Below are positions 8,493 through 19,594 of a DNA stretch of 64,000 bases, piece by piece; the first letter of the stretch is position 1; the number at the start of each line of letters is the position of its first letter. The position numbers and the translations under genes are program-made. The notes below the pieces were generated by a model, which saw nothing but the letters and a program-made list of their open reading frames with translations, did not search any database and was not told the origin of the DNA. This DNA comes from Pseudophaeobacter sp. EL27 (GTDB lineage Bacteria; Pseudomonadota; Alphaproteobacteria; Rhodobacterales; Rhodobacteraceae), in the NCBI RefSeq assembly GCF_900313025.1, contig NZ_OMPQ01000014.1, positions 158,094-222,093 on the forward strand, in the 5' to 3' direction.

Positions 8493-8525
8493 CTAGGGCC
8501 AGTTGGTGGGGTGTTTTGCATCCAG
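8493..8525 (-). promoter_or_regulatory. candidate TauR box upstream of tpa
   Basis: CTAGGGCCAG at 8493-8502 differs from the xsc box (TTAGGGCCAG) in one base. A weaker partner, TTGCATCCAG at 8516-8525, follows at an offset of 23. It lies about 98 bases upstream of the tpa start and on the tpa strand reads CTGGCCCTAG. Confidence 0.5.
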
Positions 8526-8560
8526 TTTTATCATCTGGCAGCGGCAGTGGAGAGGTAATT

Positions 8561-8601
8561 TTTTAACCAATTGGTAAAAAAGAGATTTTCCAATTGGCAA
8601 A
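8561..8601. promoter_or_regulatory. tandem CCAATTGG palindromes in the tpa/BKACE divergent promoter region
   Basis: Two copies of a palindrome with core CCAATTGG flanked by T and A runs: TTTTAACCAATTGGTAAAAA at 8561-8580 and TTTTCCAATTGGCAAA around 8586-8601. Their centres are 23 bases apart, about two helical turns. This arrangement is typical of a cooperatively binding dimeric regulator. The regulator is unknown. Confidence 0.5.
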
Positions 8602-8694
8602 GCTGAATTCTGAGGAGGAGCTGTGGAGCCTTTGAAGACAGTTTGATGGATCGCCCCAGCAGGCCTGAACAAATTGGTGTGATATCGAGATGAA

Positions 8695-8708
8695 AGAACA
8701 GATGTTCT
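8695..8708. promoter_or_regulatory. inverted repeat AGAACA-2-TGTTCT upstream of BKACE gene
   Basis: A perfect inverted repeat with six-base arms AGAACA and TGTTCT around a 2-base centre, about 60 bases upstream of the BKACE start. The same half-site recurs in the repeat at 8747-8767. Confidence 0.5.
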
Positions 8709-8746
8709 GAATTCATCATCTTGAGATCAAGCAGTACTGAACCCAG

Positions 8747-8767
8747 TGTTCTGGAGAAGGCAGAACA
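8747..8767 (+). promoter_or_regulatory. inverted repeat enclosing the BKACE ribosome binding site
   Basis: TGTTCTG at 8747-8753 and CAGAACA at 8761-8767 are perfect 7-base arms around GAGAAGG, which is the Shine-Dalgarno sequence. The right arm ends on the A of the start codon. It can act as a DNA operator sharing the AGAACA half-site with 8695-8708, or as an mRNA hairpin that displays the ribosome site in its loop and touches the start codon. Confidence 0.5.
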
Positions 8768-9555
8768 TGAGGTCAGATGTGACACACTATCAGGTGACTG
8801 TGGCTCCCAATGGGGCGCGACGGCAAAAATCAGATCATCCAGAGCTGCCAGTCACCCCGCAAGAGCTGGCTATAACTGCGGGGCTCTGTCAGGCAGCGGG
8901 GGCCAGTGCCCTGCACCTGCATGTGCGCGATGATGCGGGGGGGCATTCCTTGGATGCCGGGCGCTACCGCGTGGCTATGGCTGCGGTGCGTGAGGGGGCT
9001 CCCGGCATGGGTATTCAGATCACCACTGAAAGTGCCGGAAACTATGAACCAGAAGCACAACTGGCCTGCCTGGAAGCCCTGCGCCCCGAAGCGGCGTCGG
9101 TTGCGGTGCGTGAAATGGCCAGGGCACCAGAAATCGCGGCACGGGCCTATGCGCTGAGCGCTGAGGCCGGGACGCAGGTTCAGCATATCCTGTACTCCCC
9201 CAGCTGCATTGCTCAGCTCAACGCGTGGTATGCTGCGGGCATTGTCCCTGAACACATGCGTGATGTGATTTTTGTGCTTGGCAAATATGAACCTGCGACC
9301 CCGGCTGATCCCGGTGGACTTGCCCCCTTTGTGGCAGCGGCGCGGAAGTTGGATCTGAACTGGAGTCTCTGTGCCTTTGGTCGGGCTGAGCGCGCCTGTC
9401 TTCTGGCGGCGATCGAGGCCGGCGGCAACGTTCGCATTGGGTTTGAAAATAATCTGGAGACCCCAGAGGGCGCGCTGCTGAAGGACAATGCCGCTTCGGT
9501 GGCAGGTCTGGTCAAGGCTGCCTTTCAGGCGGGCCATGTTTTGAAAAGGAATTGA
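8767..9555 (+). CDS. BKACE family (DUF849) beta-keto acid cleavage enzyme
   Basis: 262 residues from the ATG at 8767 after GGAGAAGG. The BKACE signature is visible: ITVAPNGA-like start (VTVAPNGARRQKSDH), TPQELAITAGLCQAAGAS, then the zinc motif HLHVRDDAGGHSLD, and later the IRIGFENN-type motif (NVRIGFENNLETPEG). The family is a TIM barrel that condenses a beta-keto acid with acetyl-CoA and cleaves it to acetoacetate and a new CoA ester; the lysine-fermentation Kce enzyme is the prototype. It is shorter than many members (about 270-310). The next gene is an aminotransferase 3 bases away, suggesting that the beta-keto acid arises by transamination. The substrate is unknown. Confidence 0.85.
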   Translation: MRSDVTHYQVTVAPNGARRQKSDHPELPVTPQELAITAGLCQAAGASALHLHVRDDAGGHSLDAGRYRVAMAAVREGAPGMGIQITTESAGNYEPEAQLACLEALRPEAASVAVREMARAPEIAARAYALSAEAGTQVQHILYSPSCIAQLNAWYAAGIVPEHMRDVIFVLGKYEPATPADPGGLAPFVAAARKLDLNWSLCAFGRAERACLLAAIEAGGNVRIGFENNLETPEGALLKDNAASVAGLVKAAFQAGHVLKRN

Positions 9556-9558
9556 GTG

Positions 9559-10887
9559 ATGAGCCATGTTTTTCCACGTCATACCAAGGCCAATCTGCCC
9601 ACAGCGGTTGCTGGCGACGGCTGCTATCTGATCGATTCAGAGGGTAAACGCTATTTTGACGGCTCCGGCGGCGCGGCGGTGTCCTGCCTTGGCCACTCGA
9701 ACGCGGCGGTGATTGCAGCCGTACAGGAACAGGTCGGCAAACTGGCCTTTGCCCATACCGGTTTTATGACCTCCGAACCGGCAGAGGCGCTGGCGGATCT
9801 GCTGATTGAACAGGCCCCAGAAGGGCTGGACCGGGTCTATTTTGTCTCTGGCGGATCAGAGGCAACCGAGGCGGCCATCAAGCTGACGCGGCAATATCAT
9901 CTGGAGCGCGGAGAGCCCAAACGTCGCCATCTGATCGCGCGGCGGCAAAGCTATCACGGCAATACACTGGGCGCGCTGGCCGCTGGGGGCAATGCATGGC
10001 GTCGGCAGCAGTTTGACCCGTTGTTGATAGATGTGTCCCATATCGCGCCCTGCTATGAATACGCCGATTGTGGGAGGGGCGAGAGCGCCTTTGATTACGG
10101 TCAGCGTGTCGCCAATGAGCTGGAGACTGAGATCCTGCGTTTGGGGCCAGAGACGGTCATGGGGTTTATCGCCGAGCCAGTTGTCGGGGCCACCTCTGGT
10201 GCGGTGCCTGCGGTGCCGGGATATTTCAAACGCATCCGTGAGATCTGCGACAAATACGGTGTCTTGCTGATACTGGATGAGGTCATGTGTGGCATGGGCC
10301 GCACCGGGCATCTGTTTGCCTGCGATGCGGAAGGGGTGGCACCTGATATCCTGTGCATGGCCAAGGGGTTGGGCGCAGGGTATCAGCCTATCGGTGCGAT
10401 GTTGTGCAGCGCTGATATCTATGGGGCGGTTGCCGGGGGAAGCGGCTTTTTCCAGCATGGCCACACCTATATTGGCCACCCTGTTGCCACCGCAGCCGGG
10501 CTTGCGGTTGTCACAGAGATGCGCAACCGGGATCTGATTTCCAAGTGTCGCGAGAGGGGCGATCAGCTGCAATCGGCGCTGACCGACCGTTTTGCTGATC
10601 ACCCTCATGTTGGGGATATTCGCGGGCGCGGCCTGTTCCGCGGCGTTGAACTGGTGGCAGATCGTGAGGGCAAAACCCCCTTTGACCCCACCAAAGGGCT
10701 GGCGGCCAAGGTCAAGCGTGCAGCCTTTGAGGCTGGGTTGATCTGCTATCCGATGTCGGGAACACGTGATGGGCGCCTGGGAGATCACATCCTGTTGGCG
10801 CCACCCTTTATTATCTCGACAGACCAGATTGGCGAGGTTGTCGACAAGCTGGACTTGGCGATCTCAGCAGCTTTGCAGGCTGAATAG
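9559..10887 (+). CDS. class III PLP-dependent aminotransferase
   Basis: 442 residues from the ATG at 9559, placed 8 bases after AAGGA; a GTG immediately before is in frame. PLP features: GGSEATEAAIKLTRQYHLE, the Asp in LILDEVMCGMGRTG and the lysine in LCMAKGLGAGYQPIG. It resembles omega-amino acid/diamine transaminases rather than Tpa. It is coupled to the BKACE gene upstream, so it probably supplies a beta-keto acid from a beta- or omega-amino compound. A hairpin terminator follows about 35 bases after the stop. The exact amine donor cannot be inferred. Confidence 0.85.
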   Translation: MSHVFPRHTKANLPTAVAGDGCYLIDSEGKRYFDGSGGAAVSCLGHSNAAVIAAVQEQVGKLAFAHTGFMTSEPAEALADLLIEQAPEGLDRVYFVSGGSEATEAAIKLTRQYHLERGEPKRRHLIARRQSYHGNTLGALAAGGNAWRRQQFDPLLIDVSHIAPCYEYADCGRGESAFDYGQRVANELETEILRLGPETVMGFIAEPVVGATSGAVPAVPGYFKRIREICDKYGVLLILDEVMCGMGRTGHLFACDAEGVAPDILCMAKGLGAGYQPIGAMLCSADIYGAVAGGSGFFQHGHTYIGHPVATAAGLAVVTEMRNRDLISKCRERGDQLQSALTDRFADHPHVGDIRGRGLFRGVELVADREGKTPFDPTKGLAAKVKRAAFEAGLICYPMSGTRDGRLGDHILLAPPFIISTDQIGEVVDKLDLAISAALQAE

Positions 10888-10918
10888 ACCCTTTTCATAC
10901 ATTTCCAAAGATCGAAAA

Positions 10919-10945
10919 GAGGCCGCGCAGTTTCTGCGCGGCCTT
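10919..10945. terminator. bidirectional terminator between aminotransferase and MCP genes
   Basis: GGCCGCGCAG-TTT-CTGCGCGGCC is a 10-base-pair stem between two convergent genes. The better T tract (CTCTTTTC) is on the minus side and serves the chemoreceptor gene. Confidence 0.75.
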
Positions 10946-10972
10946 GATTGTTAGAGGTAGAATTGAATGAGC

Positions 10973-13162
10973 CTAGGCTGCCCAGGTGCCGTCATCAAAC
11001 ATGTCGTCGTCCTGGAACGGATTGTCCAATTCGGAAGTAGCCTCAGCTTTCGACAACTCCGAAGGGAGCTCGAAATTGGAAACGATCTGAACCAGATTGC
11101 TGGCCTCGTCCCGCAGCATCTGCCCTGACGCGGCGGTTTCTTCCAACATGGCCGCGTTTTGCTGCGCATCACTGTCCATCGCATCGACGCGGCCGTTGAC
11201 TTGGTTGATGCTTTGGGACTGTTCAACAGTGGTTTCGGCGATCTCATTCACTTTATCGACCACCTCTTCGACCATCGTCAGGATCTCTTCCAGTGAGGTT
11301 CCGGTCTGACCAACCAGTTTGACCCCTTCTGCGACTTCTTTTTCGCTGGTGGTGATGAGGTCGTTGATCTCCTGTGCGGCCTCGGCAGAGCGATGCGCAA
11401 GCGAACGCACCTCGGAGGCAACAACCGCAAACCCACGCCCGGCTTCGCCCGCCCGCGCTGCCTCCACCCCGGCGTTCAGCGCCAGAAGGCTGGTTTGGAA
11501 GGCGACATCTTCAATCATGCTGATGATTTTGGCGATGGCGCCTGAGGAGGCCTCGATGCGCTGCATGGCCTGGTTGGTCTGCTGAGCAATTTCCTGGGTT
11601 GCCCGGGCGCGATCTTGGGCATTGGAGACGATCGTTCGCGCCTGCTGCGAGCTCTCGGCTGTGCCGGTGACGGTTTTGCCCAAATTCTGCAAGGCGTCGG
11701 CGGTTTCGACAATGGAGGCCGAGGTGCGTTCGCTGCGCTGAGAGGCATCATCTGCAGCAGCGGCAATCTCGCTAGAGGTATTCTTCAAAAGATCACTGCT
11801 GTTGGTCAGCTGTCCAACCAGACCGCCAAAACTGTTGTTGAGGTTCTCGGTTGCATCGGAAATCTCTTTGAAGATGCCCTTTTGACCCTCAGGCATACGC
11901 TTGGTTAGATCCCCCTCGCTCAAGGCCGCAAGCGCCGACAACACATCCCCAAGCCCCTGCTGCGCAGCTTCGCCAATGGAGTTTACCCCTTTGCCGAGCT
12001 CGGCAAAGGTGCCGGCACTGTCGTCTGTAGCAATACGGCGGGAGAAATCGCCTTCAGCGCAGGCTGAGATCACCTCAGAGATGTCTTGAGTAAGCTGGTC
12101 TTTCTTCATTTCTCCCTGACGGAAGATCTCCACAGCACCGCTGATCGACGCGATCTCGCTCAGGCGAGACTTTGGCGGCTCAGCCGTGAAGTCTTGCTGC
12201 ATGATGCCCTTCAGGACATGATCCAGTTTACCCAAGGGGCGAGAAATGCTGCGTGCGAGCAAAACTGTCAGGCACAGGAGCAATGCGGTGCCGGCGGCAC
12301 TGGCGAGCAGCGAATAGAATTTTGCATCAGCACTGGTAACATGGGCCGTCTCGACAATCGTTTCGAGTTCTTTTTGGGCCGCTTGGTGAATTTCAACAAG
12401 GAGCGGCTCGGCTTCTGCATAGCTGGCCGAGAGCTCTTTGCGCAGCGCTTGCTCTTGCATGCTGACTTCAACATAAGACGAAAACGAGCTCTGATAGGCC
12501 TTCAGAAGGGCTTCGATCTCGCTCCGTTGTGCGGCATCAGCATAATACTCTGCGGGGAAAGCCAGGAACTCTTCGACACGGGCATTCAGCCGATCCAGGT
12601 ATTTGGTGTTTTTGCGCATGATGAAGTCTTTTTCATGCCGACGCATCATCAGCATTTTGACGGTCATTTCAGGGCGCCCAATCTCGGACAGACCTTTTTC
12701 GATGTTGTGAACAGCCCCGCGCAACGCGCCCTGAAGCCCGGATTTCTCATCGAGACCCAGTGTATTGTGACTGGCGACCAGGGTGGCAAAACTTTGGTCA
12801 TAGGACTTTGCTGCCGCCATAAGTGCTTGCAGAGGCTCAACTTGACCTCGCATGCTATCAAGCAGGGGCATTTCTTCTTCAAGCGAGTGCTCTGTATCAT
12901 ATAGGTGCTGCATCGCGCTGGCGTGACGATCAACATATTTGGCGTCACGTCGCAGGAGAAAGTCCTTTTCAAAGCGTCGCGCCATGAGGAACTCGATCTC
13001 CATTTTGTCCAGAGACTGGTAGATATGTTCAATGACCAGAACATCTTCCTCCAGCTCATCGCGCATCTCGTGTGTGTAGTAAGAGAATCCAGCAAGTCCA
13101 AACATGACAGCACCGGCCATCATGATGAAGAAGAGGAAGACAAAGTTAACTGAAGCTTTCAT
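10973..13162 (-). CDS. methyl-accepting chemotaxis protein with HBM sensor domain
   Basis: 729 residues. A membrane span at about 5-27 is followed by a long helical periplasmic region, a second span near 285-310 ([20 protein letters not shown]), HAMP segments, and a signalling tip ([27 protein letters not shown]). The periplasmic part contains the same motif twice: [20 protein letters not shown] and [20 protein letters not shown]. This matches the helical bimodular (HBM) domain, a pseudo-duplicated four-helix bundle known to bind organic acids in Pseudomonas McpS-type receptors. The C-terminus (acidic, ending GTWAA) lacks a CheR/CheB pentapeptide. No che genes are nearby, so it is an orphan receptor. 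Confidence 0.93.
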   Translation of the reverse strand: MKASVNFVFLFFIMMAGAVMFGLAGFSYYTHEMRDELEEDVLVIEHIYQSLDKMEIEFLMARRFEKDFLLRRDAKYVDRHASAMQHLYDTEHSLEEEMPLLDSMRGQVEPLQALMAAAKSYDQSFATLVASHNTLGLDEKSGLQGALRGAVHNIEKGLSEIGRPEMTVKMLMMRRHEKDFIMRKNTKYLDRLNARVEEFLAFPAEYYADAAQRSEIEALLKAYQSSFSSYVEVSMQEQALRKELSASYAEAEPLLVEIHQAAQKELETIVETAHVTSADAKFYSLLASAAGTALLLCLTVLLARSISRPLGKLDHVLKGIMQQDFTAEPPKSRLSEIASISGAVEIFRQGEMKKDQLTQDISEVISACAEGDFSRRIATDDSAGTFAELGKGVNSIGEAAQQGLGDVLSALAALSEGDLTKRMPEGQKGIFKEISDATENLNNSFGGLVGQLTNSSDLLKNTSSEIAAAADDASQRSERTSASIVETADALQNLGKTVTGTAESSQQARTIVSNAQDRARATQEIAQQTNQAMQRIEASSGAIAKIISMIEDVAFQTSLLALNAGVEAARAGEAGRGFAVVASEVRSLAHRSAEAAQEINDLITTSEKEVAEGVKLVGQTGTSLEEILTMVEEVVDKVNEIAETTVEQSQSINQVNGRVDAMDSDAQQNAAMLEETAASGQMLRDEASNLVQIVSNFELPSELSKAEATSELDNPFQDDDMFDDGTWAA

Positions 13163-13514
13163 GGTGTTGCACTCGTCAGTAGGAAAATCTGTTCAGCGCT
13201 TAAGATGAGGGGGAAAGGTTAATTTGGCATGCGGCCTTCTGGAAACGGGGCAGAGCCTTCGGAGAGCTGGCCTGGTGACAAACTGTTGTCAGGCAAGAAA
13301 TATTCTCAGAATGATACTTATTGAAGCCGCGACTTTCACCTATCGGTTGATGTTAACTATCCTGGGTTGCCTTGTTGCGAGGGTGGGACTCCAAAAAGGC
13401 GCATTTGTGACGGTGGGTATTGGGGAGAATTGTAACTACTTTGCACAAAGGCCTGCCAAGAATTGACAGGCCTCCGTAGCATTTTGGTGTTTTTCGTTGT
13501 CTGGAACGGCTGTT
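13163..13514. other. 352-base intergenic region between MCP and katG genes
   Basis: No convincing gene. It holds the MCP promoter side and, near its right end, a stem (GGCCTG at 13450 and CAGGCC at 13467) that may terminate katG on the minus strand. A short open frame on the plus strand has no ribosome site and no family features. Confidence 0.5.
13450..13472 (-). terminator. weak hairpin after katG
   Basis: A six-base stem GGCCTG/CAGGCC with an 11-base loop. On the minus strand it is followed by CTTTGTG. It lies about 45 bases past the katG stop. Confidence 0.4.
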
Positions 13515-16033
<2,519 letters not shown>

Positions 16034-17602
16034 TTAGAACCGGGGAAGCAATTGCTCGATGCGATCACAGATCTGGAAATAGCTGGTCGCGCCTCTAAAG
16101 TCAGAGGCCAGAACCTGTTTCAGACCGATGCCGTCGAACCTTGCTGAGCCGTTGATAAGACGAGATAAAAAGGCATGGATGTTGCGATCATCGGCAGCCG
16201 AAATCCGTTGGGCTATCGCCTCATCCAGGAAGACGCCCTGAAAATTGGGATCGTAGTCCAACAGCGCGGGATAGAGCCGGTTTTGCCAGATTTCATGGCC
16301 AATATTGTAGCGGCGGGACCTGCTGGATGAGAGATCCGCTGCGGGCAGGCGCCCATTTGGCAAGATACGCACCATGGGGACGATCTGGGCACCAAAGGTG
16401 CTTGTTTCATGGCGCTCCAGGCGGGCGATCTGTTGCGGTTGGGGGGCGGAGCTATCAGCCCAATGTTGAGGATGCGGCCAGAGGGGCGAGGGCGTGGCCT
16501 CGTCGGCGTTATGGGAAAACGTAGCCTGGGCTTTTTGGTGATGGGTGAGCACAGCGCTTTGGCTGTTTTGAATCAGAAGATCCTCAAAACTGGCCAGCCG
16601 CAGCTTCAGTTTCTCAAAAATGGGCTCTATCTCGCAGGCGATAACGGCCTGCTTGTTGCGACCAGTGGCCTTGGAGGATGTAATTTGTCCGCCAATCTCG
16701 CCGCCAATCTGCAAAGCCACGGCATCGCCGGAGGTGGTGGAAACCCAGGCGGAACCGCTGTCGCCGGCGAAAGAGGCCCTGCCACTATCAACTGGGACAT
16801 CGTCGTCATAGACTAGGTTAAGCCCCTCGATGTCGCGATACTCCAACATGCCAGGGCGCGTTTCATATTGTAGGCGATACAGCCCTCGACCATCGACCCG
16901 GGCCTGAGCGCTGTTGGGGGAATGCGAGGTCTTGTTCAGAAGTTCACCAAGTTCGGCGGATCGGGTGCTGCTGATAGAATCAAACCCACCAAATTGCAGG
17001 GGCAACCAAGGCTGGTCTGGCAAAAGCTCGGCCAGAGCCGCATCGCCGCTGCGATCCAGCATCCAACGCTTCAGATTGGCAATGTGATTGCGGGGATCAA
17101 ATTCATCATTACGCTCCTCCACCTGCATTATCGGATCATTGCAGCGCGCTCTTGGGCCGGCCAGAACATGCCAGTTTGACAAAATGCCTGGCTTGCCGGT
17201 GGTTTTATCGATGACCACCAGACCAATTGTTCCTGCCCCTTCACCTGATCTCCCACAGGACAGCCCGCCCATGGTAAAGGGTTGCCGCGCGGTTGAACGA
17301 CGCGCCGCACCGGGCTCCAGTGAGGGTTGATAGGCGGCCTCGATCACATCAAGTGCAATGCCATCGACATGTGTTGGCAACACCTGCGAGGGGAGTAGGG
17401 CGTCAATGGGCAATTTGCGCTGCACATGCAGGCGCAGACAGATATCCTTGGTTCGTTGCCCGTGTTGCCAGCGGTACCCGATGTCGACGCCGCAGAAATT
17501 AGAACGATTGGCGAAGGCCTGATAGGCCTTGTGCAGGGCATTTTTCATATCCGCAGGCAAAGCTGTTTTGCCGATTGTGTCAGCTGTATGCAGGTCAGCC
17601 AT
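16034..17602 (-). CDS. trypsin-like serine protease without signal peptide
   Basis: 522 residues, ATG at 17602 after GGGAGAGAGAT. A complete chymotrypsin-fold triad can be placed: His145 in ILSNWHVLAG, Asp187 in RSGDAALAEL and Ser282 in SFAGDSGSAW. The oxyanion motif GDSGS is intact. There is no signal peptide or membrane span, so the enzyme looks cytoplasmic, unlike DegP/HtrA, and it has no PDZ domain. Residues about 340-522 form an extra C-terminal region I do not recognise, ending FQICDRIEQLLPRF. The arrangement recalls the Nal1-like/trypsin-like peptidase families with large internal insertions. Target and role are unknown. Upstream it faces an autotransporter fragment. Confidence 0.75.
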   Translation of the reverse strand: MADLHTADTIGKTALPADMKNALHKAYQAFANRSNFCGVDIGYRWQHGQRTKDICLRLHVQRKLPIDALLPSQVLPTHVDGIALDVIEAAYQPSLEPGAARRSTARQPFTMGGLSCGRSGEGAGTIGLVVIDKTTGKPGILSNWHVLAGPRARCNDPIMQVEERNDEFDPRNHIANLKRWMLDRSGDAALAELLPDQPWLPLQFGGFDSISSTRSAELGELLNKTSHSPNSAQARVDGRGLYRLQYETRPGMLEYRDIEGLNLVYDDDVPVDSGRASFAGDSGSAWVSTTSGDAVALQIGGEIGGQITSSKATGRNKQAVIACEIEPIFEKLKLRLASFEDLLIQNSQSAVLTHHQKAQATFSHNADEATPSPLWPHPQHWADSSAPQPQQIARLERHETSTFGAQIVPMVRILPNGRLPAADLSSSRSRRYNIGHEIWQNRLYPALLDYDPNFQGVFLDEAIAQRISAADDRNIHAFLSRLINGSARFDGIGLKQVLASDFRGATSYFQICDRIEQLLPRF

Positions 17603-17668
17603 ATCTCTCTCCCGATTTCACCCTATTGGTGCTTTGGAGAGAGCGTAAATGCAGCCTGTGAAAGCTGC

Positions 17669-19093
17669 GTGATTTTGCAAATCACAGACCGGAAAGCAGG
17701 TGTAGAGGTCACCGGCGCCTCGGCGGCTCTCTCGGCGGCCTCAGCTGTGACGGATGCCTCGGGTCTGGCCTCGGTGACGGCAACGGCCAATGCGACGGCG
17801 GGGGGGTATAATGTCACCGCCTCCAGCACCGGTCTGACCTCTGTGACATTTGGGCTGACCAATTTGGATGTCGTGGCCCCCACTGTAACACTGACAACAA
17901 GTGCAACATCGGTTTCACCGGGAGAGAGTTTTGACGTCACCGCGACCTTCTCTGAGACTGTGACCGGGTTTTCCATCGTTGATGTCTTGGTCAACAATGG
18001 CTCGGCCATTGCGCTTTCCGGGAGTGGGGCTCTCTACACGATCACTGTTCAACCTTCGGGCGCTGGTGATATTGGCATCTCAATTGTGGCTGGGGGGGCA
18101 CAGGATGTTTCGGGCAACGGCAACCTCGCTTCGGGTGCCATCGCCGTCCAAAGCACCACAATAGAAGAGACCAGCCAGCTCATTGGTCAGTTCATGAATA
18201 CGCGCGCAACCCAGTTGATCAGCCATCAACCTGATCTGACCGGATTTTTGTCTGGTAACGGAGCTGTGCAAGGGCAGGGGCAGTTTAATCTGGCAGTGAC
18301 CCGTGGGCAGGGGAACTTTGATATCTCGACCAAACCGGGGTCGCGTGTCTGGACCCGGTTACAAGGCGCTATCAGCCATGAGGGGACCAGCGATAGTGCT
18401 TATGTTTTTGGCGCTATTGGCAGTCACTTTGCGGTAAATAGAAACCTGCTGGTTGGTGCAATGTTGCAGCTCGACTATCTGGATCAGGACGATGGTGCGG
18501 CGAGTGTCAAAGGTAAGGGCTGGTTGATTGGCCCCTATTTTGTCACCAAGTTCCCTGATCACGACATCTTTGTTGAGGGGCGGTTGCTTTATGGTGAAAG
18601 CTCAAACGATGTCTCCCCCTTTGGCACCTATACCGACAAGGTTGAGACTGAGCGCCTGCTGGCCATGTTGAAGGTTTCAGGTTCGATGCTTTACGGCAAA
18701 ACCACCCTGATTCCGAACGTGAAGCTTACCTATACGACTGATGATCAGCAGGCCTATCGCGACAGTCTTGGCAATCTCATCCCAAGCCAGGGAGTGGCCT
18801 GGGGGCAGATTGAACTGGGGCTTGATTTTGAGAAGCCGCTTGAGACCCGCCGCAACACTGGTGAGTTGCTGCTGTTTGGTGGAATCAGTGCAATTGGCAG
18901 CTATCTGGAAAACTCTGGTGGTGCGCTAGCGGTCTCGTCAGAGGTGGAGGGCGCGCGTGCGCGGGCTGAACTGGGGCTAAGCTATAAATTCGCTGATCAG
19001 GGCGTTTTTCAGGTTGAGACCTTTTATGACGGGCTCGGCATGAGCGGCTATGAGAGCTATGGGCTCCAGGTTGGGCTTGATCTCAAGTTCTAG
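17669..19093 (+). pseudogene. 5'-truncated autotransporter (Ig-like repeat plus beta-barrel)
   Basis: About 475 codons survive. The first part carries bacterial Ig-like repeat sequence (SAVTDASGLASVTATANATA; later APTVTLTTSATSVSPGESFD). From about 18290 an outer-membrane autotransporter barrel ends in the typical aromatic LKF terminus. No signal peptide or plausible start with ribosome site exists. The only in-frame candidates (GTG 17669, TTG 17675) fall next to the junction, only 67 bases from the divergent protease gene. The passenger N-terminus of what was probably a large adhesin has been lost. The barrel frame is otherwise intact, so the loss may be recent, or the piece may be a silent cassette. 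Confidence 0.75.
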
Positions 19094-19115
19094 GCTCTGG
19101 TTCTTAGCAACAGTG

Positions 19116-19147
19116 AAAAGGTGCCCCTCCTAAGGGGGTGCCCTTTT
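19116..19147 (+). terminator. terminator after the autotransporter fragment
   Basis: AAAAGG...CCCC, then GGGG...CCTTTTT: an imperfect stem ending in a T run, 23 bases after the stop codon. It shows that the 3' end of the original transcription unit is retained. Confidence 0.6.
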
Positions 19148-19291
19148 TGCAAGAAAGGGCGGGGATTTCATAGTGCTCAGTACTGCAGAGAAATAACAGC
19201 CTGTTGGGGCGGTGCTTGTGTACATTGAACCCAAACAAGCGGCCAGAAACCGCGTACAGGGTTTCATGTTGTGCAAATTTCAAGAGGGATT

Positions 19292-19367
19292 TGGTGGAGC
19301 CTAGGAGGATCGAACTCCTGACCTCCTGCATGCCATGCAGGCGCTCTCCCAGCTGAGCTAAGGCCCC
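19292..19367 (-). tRNA. tRNA-Ala (GGC anticodon)
   Basis: A 76-base cloverleaf on the minus strand including an encoded CCA. The acceptor arms GGGGCCT and AGGCTCC pair with one G-U. The D-arm begins AGCTCAGCTGGGAGAGC. The anticodon stem CCTGC/GCAGG has loop ATGGCAT with anticodon GGC. The T-arm carries GTTCGATCC. It reads GCC/GCU alanine codons. No integrase or duplicated 3' end is seen alongside, so there is no sign that an element has used it as an attachment site. Confidence 0.95.
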
Positions 19368-19594
19368 AAATCACACCGTTGCAACGTCCTGGCCATATGG
19401 CCGCTCCGTGTCGCGGTGTGAGGGTGATTTAAGGGACGATGCAGCAGGTCGCAAGTGGAAAATGCACCATCGTCGTGAGTTTTTTTGTCAGACGGTTTTA
19501 CACCGGTTTTGACAGGCCTTTTACCAGCGCCGCCAGCCTGATCCCCAGGCAGCCATAGGGCTGCTTGGGAGAGCTAAAATCACATGAGGTGATT
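19368..19594. other. intergenic stretch between the FYDLN gene and tRNA-Ala
   Basis: No gene is seen. A stem CTAAAATCAC/GTGATTTTAG at 19574-19598 overlaps the FYDLN gene's stop codon and may stabilise or end that transcript. The remainder may hold the tRNA promoter, which on the minus strand lies just above 19367. Confidence 0.4.

Noticed and set aside
13224..13466. Short plus-strand open frame in the MCP/katG gap
   Set aside because: No ribosome site, no recognisable fold, and it overlaps the likely katG terminator. Treated as chance.
19292..19367. tRNA-Ala as an integration site for a genomic island
   Set aside because: No integrase and no repeat of the tRNA 3' end were found nearby; the neighbours on both sides look ordinary.
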